Origin: Nicotiana tabacum
Lineage: Eukaryota > Streptophyta > Magnoliopsida > Solanales > Solanaceae
Reading direction: 5' to 3'
DNA: 64,000 nucleotides
Assembly: GCF_000715075.1 (NCBI RefSeq)
Contig: NC_134096.1
Location: forward strand, 40,683,804-40,747,803
In this document: positions 56,514 to 64,000 of the stretch, in pieces
Layout of the letters: every line of letters begins with the position of its first letter
How positions within the stretch are numbered: position 1 is the first letter of the stretch
Notes under the pieces: generated by a model
Told to the model about the DNA's origin: nothing
The model's input: only the letters and a program-made list of their open reading frames with translations
Database searches by the model: none
Made by a program: the position numbers and the translations under genes

Positions 56514-57532
56514 AAATGACCAAACAAGGTCTGGAAATAGAAGCCGAACTTCAAGATTTCAGCAGAGGATAACAGCAACACAGTTTCTTCAGCAAAACAA
56601 GAAAAAAGAGACACCAAATTCTATCGAAATGTGCTTCTCCATTCTCGGAATGTGTGTGTGTGTTCAAAAATGTGAGTGGGGGTCTGTGGGTGAGAGATTC
56701 TTTGCGTGAGTGACTGAGTGCGTGTAGGTTTTGAGAGAGTGAAGAATGAGGAGAGGCGGCGGCTAGCTAGGGTTCTTGGTGTAGAGGAAGATCGGGTAGA
56801 GAGAAGAGGGGAATAAGGGTGGCTGCTAGGGTTTTCAAAGTTTTGGGGGGAGGGTCGTTCTTAAGAGAAAATCTCATTAGGGAGGCGGTTGGTTTTGTTC
56901 TTGTTAGAGAAGAAGGTTCGCTCGGGTTCCTCAGAGGGAGGGGTCCGTTTTCTTCTATTCAAGATGGGTGTAGGGGTTTTGCCTTTTTAGGGAAAATGGG
57001 GGAAGGGAACACGAGGTCGTTTGGTTTGTGAGGGGTTTTGGATCAGTTTTCTTTTGGGCTGGGGTGGGTATTTGGCAATTGGGTCGTTCAAATATTGGCC
57101 CAGTCTGGTTTGAGGCTCCAAAAATAGCCTTTTTCCCTCTTCTTTGTTTTCCTTTCTTTTTGTTTGATTTTAAAACTCTAATTGAATTAATTAAGATCCT
57201 AAACAAACTAAATAAAATCCTAAACTAGATTCTTAAATTATTTTGTGAAAAATAGCCTTAAAACTAATTAATTTAAAACTAAAAACTAAAATATAAACAT
57301 ACCCCATGTATTTTGTGATTTTCATTTAATAATGCAATTAATAAACTAAATGAAAGATAAAAAAATTATTTTGATGATTTTTTATGATTTAAAACATTTC
57401 CAAATATGCATGAACAACGTGAATAAATACGAAACAAATAAATAAAGATTCCTAAAACTTTATAAAAGTGATTAAAATTATTTTTGGACTTTTTAGAGTG
57501 CTTTGCATTAGGGCAAAAATTAGGTGCTCACA
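56514..57532 (+). repeat. Probable solo or truncated LTR (Ogre/Tat-like)
   Basis: No coding motif. The segment has a GGCGGCGGCTAGCTAGGGTT block, a TTGGGTCG-rich part and an AT-rich end that closes with GGGCAAAAATTAGGTGCTCA-CA at 57532. The end resembles Ogre/Tat-type LTR ends and is followed at once by integrase sequence of an unrelated chromovirus. The left edge is a guess. Frames at 56404-56709 and 56819-57228 have no recognisable motif. Confidence 0.35.
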
Positions 57533-58356
57533 CCTTCCAAAAAGGATTAGGGACTCAGGTAAGTCTTAGTACAATATTTCATCCCCATACAAACGGACAA
57601 GCTGAGCGTACTATTCAAACACTTGAGGATATGTTACGGGCTTGTGTGATAGGCTTAAAGGGTAGATGGGATGATCATCTGTCTCTTATTGAGTTCGCGT
57701 ATAATAATAGCTATCATTCCAGTATTCAGATGGCTCCATACGAAGCTCTTTACGGACGAAAGTGTAGGTCGCCTATAGGATGGTTCGATGTTGGGGAAAC
57801 TAAGTTAGTAGGACCAGAGTTGGTACAACAGGAAATCGAAAAGATTAAGCTTATACAGGAAAGGCTATTAGCAGCTCAAAGACGTCAGAAGTCTTATGTG
57901 GATAATCGACGGCGAGACTTAGAGTTTCACATTGACGACTGGGTATTCCTAAAGGTATCACCGATGAAAGGTGTTATGAGGTTCGGTAAGAAAGTAAAAC
58001 TTAGCCCTCGGTACATTGGACCATATAAGATCATACGCAAGGTAGGCCAGGTAGCATATGAGTTAGACTTGCCTTCTGACTTGGAGTCTGTACATCTAGT
58101 CTTTCATGTGTCTACGCTCCGTAAATGTATTGTAGATCCTTCTAGAGTCATGTCAGTCGACGATGTTCAGGTCACAAAGTAGCTATCATATGAGAAAACT
58201 CCCATTGCTATACTAGATAGACATGTTCGAAGATTAAGGACTAAAGACGTAGCTTTAGTGAAAGTACTTTGGAGACACAATAATGTGGAAGAAACAACTT
58301 GGGAAGCCAAAGAAGACATGAAGTGTAGGTATCCTCACTTGTTTCCTCTTCGATAG
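57533..58356 (+). pseudogene. Chromovirus integrase C-terminal half and chromodomain
   Basis: It begins abruptly inside the integrase core with FQKGLGTQVSLSTIFHPHTN and GQAERTIQTLEDMLRACVIG (catalytic Glu in QAERT). It runs open through EFAYNNSYHSSIQMAPYEAL, YGRKCRSPIGWFDVGETKLV, IDDWVFLKVSPMKGVMRFGK, LSPRYIGPYKI and VHLVFHVSTLRK. One TAG stop (58180-58182, at a position where relatives have Gln) precedes LSYEKTPIAILDRHVRRLRT. The chromodomain VLWRHNNVEETTWEAKEDMK with YPHLFPLR ends at 58356. Unlike the two other chromoviruses here, the conserved Trp is intact. The frame has no ATG; everything upstream was cut off by the LTR-like segment. Confidence 0.9.
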
Positions 58357-58584
58357 GACAATCTGACTGAGACATCACAGCCTTAAGGTGCGTGTATGGA
58401 TTCTTGTGTTAGTTATTGTCATTGGTCGTGTGAGGCCATTGTCGTTATTGATGATTATGGCCCTATGTGGCATTGCATTATTGAGTTTTCTACAGGAAGG
58501 TTTGGTAGTAGTACTGTTACAAAGGTGACTCTGCCAAACTTTATATAGATCCCAGGGAGTTAAACATTCGAGGACGAATGTTTC

Positions 58585-58598
58585 TAAGGGGAGAAGGA
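58585..58598 (+). other. Polypurine tract
   Basis: AAGGGGAGAAGGA stands directly before the LTR start TGTTACATTTCACG. Confidence 0.8.
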
Positions 58599-60463
58599 TG
58601 TTACATTTCACGTTTTCGTACGTTAAAGTTTCGTCGTAAGTTAATCGACGTAGGTTCGGGAATGAGATTATTTTTGAGGTTATAAGTATTTATGCTATTT
58701 ATAACAGGTGATAAGTAAGTGTCGTGAAGGTTAGAGGGTAAACAAATCGAAACAAATGAGTTTCGTTGAAGTTTGACAATTTGGGATAAAATACAGTCCA
58801 AGCTATAATACCATGTATTTATGGATTAGTACCATACAATATATCACATGACCATGATAGTAAGGTATATAAAGTGAGTTAAAAGGGATTAGTATTTTAA
58901 GTAATTTAAGATAATTCTTAATTATGTAGATAATTAGTTAATTATTTATTTAGTGGGAAATTAACAAGCTAATTAGGAAATTATGGATAAGCTTAATACC
59001 TCCCAACGTGGCAGCAAGTAGGGGCTCTTAATTAAGCCTAATATTGAATAGGTATATTATGGGGCTAGGTGGCATATTTAGGGAATTCTTTGGCTAAGTC
59101 ATCTTATAAAGTGGGGGCCACACCCACTATGATAAAGACACCTCCCTATATCATTAAAGGGAAATGTATATGCTTGCTAGTAACTAATGGAAATTCTCAC
59201 AAAGGAATTCTTATGAACCCCTACAATTAGCAGCGTGAGTTACAAATTCTAAGGGAGCACGGTACAATATTTCTCAAGAACATCATACGAATTTTCCCCT
59301 ACTTCGATCCTTCATTACGTGTTTTGTCGCAATTGACGTGTGTTAGAAGGATTGTCAAGAGAATCGGCTCAGGTATGTTAAGCCTATCCCTTCTTTCATT
59401 TTGGCATGATCCATATGATACAACGAAACGAAAAAATGCACAACTTTCATAAATGACTCTATTCATAGAAGTACTAGGGGTGCTTATGTTATTGATTCCC
59501 GATGTGTCGTATTATTATATCGTCTGTTCATGGGTCTAAGAAAATATGTAAGTTGATAAAGTTTATCCGAAGGCATATTGATCTTATGACATTCCGAGAA
59601 ATCTTATTAACTTATTTCTTATGCATTTCATTTATTTATACATGTACATTGACCCATGACCAGATAGCGTTATATACGCGTATATTATATGTATATTGGA
59701 TACGGGAAAAGGTTATGGCATTATATACGCACCACCACCTAATCAGTTGGTATACGTTGATGATTTCGCTCACAGAGGTCGAGATGATATGATGGGATGC
59801 CCTCAGAGGCTTGATGATGTTATGTACACATATACCTATGCATGATATGACATTTTTACTCACATGCATGACTTTAAAAATATTTCAGGATTCACTAAGT
59901 TATTTAGACTTACAGGCGGATTCCTTTACTCCGTGTTTCTTTTATGTCTTTTATGTATGATTTGCATGCCTTACATACTCGGTATATTATTCGTACTGAC
60001 ACCCCTTTTTCCTAGGGCCTGCGTTTAGTGCCCGTAGGTTCAGGTAGACAGGTTGACGATTTTCCTTCTTAGGATCCTTGCTCAGCGAGAGCTGACGTGC
60101 TCCATTTGATCCGGAGCTGATTTTAGGTTTTGGTACGATATGTTTGTGGACATTTATGGGTATGATAGGGCCCAGTCTTGTCCTTTATACAAATGTATAC
60201 TCTATTAGATTTCTGTAGACAGTCATGTATAGTCGGATAGTATGTGGCTTTGTCGGCTCGCCCTACCGTATTCCATATATATATGTACATATGTCTTTTG
60301 GGGCACATTTTCTCGCATATGTTATTCACACAATTAAGTAGTTTGTTTCCAGACGTTATGCATTTCCTACACTTATTTCATGTTTTATCTTAGACGTATG
60401 CTTAGGGGTGTTCGAAAGGTAGGCTCGGGCACTCGTCATGGCCCATCGGTTTAGGTCGTGACA
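58599..60463 (+). repeat. Chromovirus 3' LTR (1.87 kb)
   Basis: TGTTACATTTCACGTTTTCG to GGTTTAGGTCGTGACA. It lies about 240 bp after the integrase/chromodomain frame, so it is the 3' LTR of that element. It is a different subfamily from the other chromovirus LTRs: shorter, with no array of GC-rich palindromes. Possible promoter TATA at GGTATATAAAG (58864-58874). The following five bases are TTGTT; the 5' end is outside the surviving sequence, so the target duplication cannot be tested. Confidence 0.88.
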
Positions 60464-61211
60464 TTGTTGATGCCCACGAAATAGTCGATGGTGGCCTCTC
60501 GCTGGAAGAAATGTTCAGTAGCCCAGATCTGAAGCAGCAAGTTATAACCTTTAAATAAATCATACCCTCATGCACATGCGGACAAAGCCCTCAGCATCTC
60601 AGCTAACACCATCGGCACCAAAGTAGCTTGAAGATTTCCATGGAAGGTCGCCAAAACCACAGGTAATAGGTTGATGTTGATATGAGCCCTTCTCTGCGGG
60701 AAGACTAATAGCCCTAATAGTGCCATTGAGGAGGTGATAGTCCTGAGACTCTCCTACGTCGCTTTGTCACATTGAAACTCTCCTAAATACCACTCGTAGC
60801 TTTCATGGTGCCCAAATTTGTTGAACAGCTGGTCGAGGCTCACCCATCCTTCCTTGATACTTCTGAGACTCCTCCTACTGTTGTCCAGGCCTAAGGCATC
60901 CAAGAACCGGTAACTGGCAATATTGGCTTCCTTCCATTGAACGGCATGTCCGTGAAACTTGTGACTTCTTCCAATGTCGGTACTAGATCACAATCGGCAA
61001 ATTTGAACACCACTTTAGCCGGATCTTAAAATTCTATCAACAGGTGAGTGAGCGCCCTTCCTGCTCGAATGTTTAGCAAAGCAGTTAATGCCCCCAGGTG
61101 CATTCGAATCTCATCTCCGTGTACCTGACGAATATTCTTCCACCACTATTTCAATTTATGTGGTGCTCCCATTACCATGCTAATCTCAGGGATGTTTCGG
61201 TTGATTGACAT
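60464..61211 (-). pseudogene. Ogre/Tat-type first ORF (PMD-like domain), broken
   Basis: On the minus strand from ATG at 61211 (MSINRNIPEISMVMGAPHKL): WWKNIRQVHGDEIRMHLGAL, ALLNIRAGRALTHLLIEF, stop, DPAKVVFKFADCDLVPTLEE, VTSFTDMPFNGRKPILPVTG, SW. The LVPTLEE-x-x-x-FTxMPFNGRKP pattern resembles the plant mobile (aminotransferase-like) domain found in N-terminal frames of Ogre/Tat elements. Further on, stops and shifts increase, and the chromovirus LTR ending at 60463 cuts it off. Confidence 0.6.
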
Positions 61212-61781
61212 TTTTCCGAGGTGGGTAAAAGAAAGATGTTTGGTAAATGTTTGCTTCGGATCTTTAAGTATCATGTCAGGTTTTTTTGTCTTTCCACAGA
61301 AGTCATGTCGTTGGGTGCATGACCCGTTGACATTAGGGTGGCTTTCCTAATCGTGCTTCGGCGCCAAGGATCGACTCACCTAAGGTTTATTCAGTATGAC
61401 CTATTTTACTAGAGTAGAGTGTTTCCTACTTTTGAGTTGGACTGAAGGCTGCAAGAAGTTATGCCAGTTGACCTGACAAAGCCATTCTCTGAAACTAGAG
61501 AGTTTTGAAAAGAAGGTTCATAGGGGTGTAAAAGACAACCCTCGCATGCCATTGTGTGTGATAGTGTACGGCCAAAACTCGGTAGGAAGAAATGTGATGA
61601 TAGTGTATATAAAGCAGTAACAAACAAGGGTGTAGCAGCAATAAGCATGATAATAAGCATAAAGAACAAATAAAGAAGGTAAGCACGTAATTGCAATTTT
61701 ATCTACAATTAAAGCAATGTACAAATAAATTTAGATGCCAAATTAATCTAAGTCTGCTAAGGTCAGAACCTAATTGTGAAT
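61212..61781. other. Leader between primer-binding site and first ORF
   Basis: Untranslated leader of the Ogre/Tat element, read on the minus strand. Overlapping minus-strand frames at 61409-61724 are hydrophobic chance frames without known motifs. Confidence 0.5.
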
Positions 61782-61798
61782 CCCCAGCAGAGTCGCCA
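61782..61798 (-). other. Primer-binding site, tRNA-Arg type
   Basis: On the minus strand TGGCGACTCTGCTGGGG lies 3 bp after the LTR end. It fits the plant tRNA-Arg 3' end (…CCCCAGCGGAGTCG-CCA) with one mismatch, the primer known for Ogre elements. Confidence 0.8.
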
Positions 61799-61801
61799 TG
61801 T

Positions 61802-61912
61802 TGTTGCACCTTATTTTGCACTAGTCAAAACAAGATTCAACTTGTGGTTTCTCTATTGTTGTACCTTATTTTGCACTAGTTAAAACAATATTCAACTTGT
61901 GGTTTCTTTGTT
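61802..61912 (-). repeat. 55-bp tandem duplication at the LTR end
   Basis: TGTTGCACCTTATTTTGCAC (61802) and TGTTGTACCTTATTTTGCAC (61857) start two copies that differ at a few sites. Confidence 0.9.
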
Positions 61913-62153
61913 GTTGATAAAAGAGAGTCGCCACCTAATATTTAAAGGTATACTAGGGTACCTATTTAATTACTAAGTCATATTCTTTATTAGTCTGCTA
62001 ACCAGTAAGATTATGGTAAGGGTTCTTGTTCTTCTAAGGGGAAGGTGTTAGGCACCCCTTAAAATTTACCTGAGGTAACTCCATAGGACTTAGACTAAGT
62101 TTGGGATCAATTATTTGCACTATGCTTAATTAATATTAAAGAGTACGACTTAT
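61802..62153 (-). repeat. Ogre/Tat 5' LTR, truncated
   Basis: On the minus strand this LTR ends ...AAGGTGCAACA just before the primer-binding site. It includes the block shared inverted with 571-816. Upstream it is cut by a chromovirus LTR that starts at 62159. Confidence 0.75.
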
Positions 62154-62158
62154 TATAT

Positions 62159-64000
62159 TGTAACGAACCGGCAGGTCATTTTGAGTATTTTAGCCTCGAT
62201 CCACTATTTATTGAATCCTCTACACTATGTTGTGATTATGTGACTTGTCGGGGTGTTTGGTTTAGGTTTCGGTGACTTTCGGAGTGAAATGGGACACATA
62301 GTCCCTAAGTTGGAGCTTTAAGTTATTATAGTTGATCGTAGTTTGACTTTTGTGTAGACGACTCTGGAATGGAATTTTGACGATTCCAATAGCTCTGTAC
62401 GGTGATTTTGGACTTATGATGGTGTCTGGATGTTGATTTGAAGGTCCGTAGGTTGTTTCGGCGAGAATTGGCAAAGTTGGAAAGTTAAAGGTTTGGAAGT
62501 TGGAAAAGTTTGATCGAGAGTTGACTTTATTGATATCGGGGTTGGAATCTGATTCTGAAATTTGGAATAGGTCTGTAATGTCAATTATGACTTGTGTGCA
62601 AAATTTGAAGTCAATCGGAGTTTTTTTTATATGAATCGGCATTAGTTTGGAATTCGAAAGTTCATAAGTTTCTTAGGCTTGAATCGATGCGTGATTCGTG
62701 ATTCTAGTATTGTTTGATGTGATTTGACACTTTGAGCGTGTTTGTATGATGTTTTAGGACTTGTTGGTATATTTGGTTGAGGTCCCGGGGGCCTCGGGAG
62801 TAATTCGAATTATGTTCGACGCAACATTGAAGATTGCTGAATCTGGTGCTTCTGGTTTCCTTCTACACATTCGTGAAGGTGTTCCCGCGTTCGCGTAGAG
62901 TCTTCAGGGATTGCTGGAGATTTATCCTTCACGTTCGCGAAGATGGCCATGCGTTCACGAAGGGTCCAGATTTTGTGCACTGCAATCGCGGACAGGCAGC
63001 CGCGTTCGCGAAGAGGAAATGCAGGCTGGAGGGACCTCATGCGTTTGGTCTATGCGTTCGCGAGAGAGGCTTCGCGAATGCGAAGCTTGGGAGATTTTGT
63101 CATCGCATTCACGTGTGGGTTCTAGCATTCGTGTAAGACGAAATTTGTGCAGCCATATTTTTTTACTTCGCGGACGCGAGGCATTGTCCGCGTTCGCGAA
63201 GAAGAAATCACTGGGCAGCAGACTTAAATTTCAAAACGAGGGTTTCACCTCTTATTCAATAATTTGGACTTAGAGATCTCGGTTTGAGGCGAATTTTCGG
63301 GAGTTTTTTAGAGAGACTATTAGGGTAAGAATTCCTAACAAGGTTTTGGTTAATTTACATGAATCTATTGATAATTTCATCATTTAATTAGTGGTTTAAG
63401 TTAGAAAATTTGGGGGAAATGGTAGAAACTTTCTAGACTAAATTTTTGAGTTTTGAAAGGTGATTTGAGGTCGGATTTGAGTAATTCTTCGTAGACTAAA
63501 CTTCGTTATCGAATGGGTGTTCGGATTTTACAATTTTGGTCGAGTTCCGAGGCGCGGGCCTAGTTTGACTTTTTGAGTTGACTTTTTATTTCTTCACAAA
63601 GATCATAATTTTATTGTTTGAATTAGTTTCCTATAGTTTATATTTATGGTATGAAGTTTTTCTTTTTGCTAGATTCTAGCCGTTCGGAGTTGGATAATCG
63701 AGGAAAAGGCCTATTAGTGGATTGATTTAGCGTTATTTGAGGTAAGTGACTTGCCTAACCTCTTGTGGGGGAATTACCCCTTAGGATTTGTGTTGGTTGT
63801 GATAATTGTGATATGTGAAAATCGTGTACGCAAGGTGGCGAGTGTGTACACGGGCTACATGTGGAAATTACTGGTTTTAGCTATGTAGATTCCTTTCATG
63901 CCGTAATTGAGTTATCTTAACATGTTATAGTCATCATCTCTAGTCTATTTTTACATGTCTACTTGTCTTATTCTCTTACATGCTAATTGCCTTACATGTT
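62159..64000 (+). repeat. Start of a Tekay/Del-type chromovirus LTR
   Basis: It starts TGTAACGAACCGGCAGGTCA and follows the layout of the other chromovirus LTRs here: the palindrome array at 62868-63205, the part with GAGGTAAGTGACTTGCCTAA, and CGTGTACGCAAGGTGGCGAG near 63820. It leaves the window before its end. Frames at 62262-62642 and 62834-63273 are chance frames. The five bases before it (TATAT) are the candidate target duplication. Confidence 0.8.
62868..63205. repeat. Array of about 12 GC-rich imperfect palindromes in LTR
   Basis: Units such as CCGCGTTCGCGAAG, CACGTTCGCGAAG, CTTCGCGAATGCGAAG and CTTCGCGGACGCGAGG occur every 20-35 bp, starting about 0.7 kb from the LTR start. Confidence 0.85.

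Noticed and set aside
56760..57020. GGCGGCGGCTAGCTAGGG-type block as a plant gene 5' end
   Set aside because: No coding exon follows; the composition fits LTR or leader sequence of Ogre/Tat-like elements.
57028..57228. Hydrophobic 66-codon frame
   Set aside because: Part of the non-coding LTR-like segment; T-rich sequence gives Phe/Leu runs by chance.
61409..61724. Three overlapping minus-strand frames with hydrophobic stretches that look like membrane segments
   Set aside because: They lie in the leader of the Ogre/Tat element between primer-binding site and first ORF, overlap in different frames and have no known motif.
62810..63273. Arg-rich frames of 60-120 codons on both strands
   Set aside because: They come from the TTCGCG palindrome array of the LTR and have no domain.

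Overview
This is plant nuclear DNA, and I see no intact host gene in it. Essentially all recognisable sequence is transposable-element sequence, nested several layers deep. The organism is probably a member of the Solanaceae: the chromovirus, Tat and LINE sequences look like those I know from tobacco, tomato and pepper genomes. That placement is an inference from memory, not a search. Nothing is bacterial or phage-like. Nearly all reading frames are broken, and stops at former CAG and TGG codons are common, as expected for old, methylated repeats.

Layout from left to right. 1-816: AT-rich sequence ending in an Ogre/Tat-type LTR segment that recurs inverted at 61913-62153. 817-3620: gene-free sequence, then a decayed Athila-type reverse transcriptase on the minus strand. 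3624-12039: a plus-strand Tekay/Del chromovirus 3' half. Its integrase is split by an inverted copy of its own 3' end (arms 4819-5894 and 6352-7448), and its LTR is split by a head-to-tail array of three Helitrons (7699-10546). 12307-13015: a solo Tat LTR. 13239-16783: a Helitron with a canonical 3' end, carrying a partial chromovirus LTR. 16784-18417: gene-free DNA with a 122-bp duplication and (TA)n runs.

18418-29437: a structurally complete Tekay/Del chromovirus on the minus strand, with two 2.9-kb LTRs, the TSD CTATT, an initiator-Met primer-binding site, gag, protease, reverse transcriptase, RNase H and integrase; the coding part is dead. 29443-31173: gene-free DNA with a MITE relic. 31174-40830 and 41261-52350: two Tat-lineage Ty3 elements in opposite orientation. 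Each has, between pol and the 3' LTR, a gene on the antisense strand with coiled coils and spliceosomal introns; one intron lies at the same site and phase in both. Between the two elements sits a 95-codon fragment (40837-41121) that looks like a host gene. A tRNA-derived SINE lies inside the second Tat element. 52431-52678: a Stowaway-like MITE. 52970-56480: a 5'-truncated L1-type LINE on the minus strand with a C-terminal RNase H. 56514-57532: an LTR-like segment fused to a chromovirus integrase end (57533-58356), whose 3' LTR is 58599-60463. 60464-62153: the 5' part of a minus-strand Ogre/Tat element with a tRNA-Arg primer-binding site. 62159-64000: the start of another chromovirus LTR.

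The strongest leads are the intron-bearing antisense genes of the Tat elements, the snap-back chromovirus palindrome, arrays of short GC-rich palindromes about 0.7 kb from the start of every chromovirus LTR of the Tekay type seen here (except the shorter one at 58599), the Helitron array with a reconstructable empty site, and the host-like fragment at 40.8 kb.
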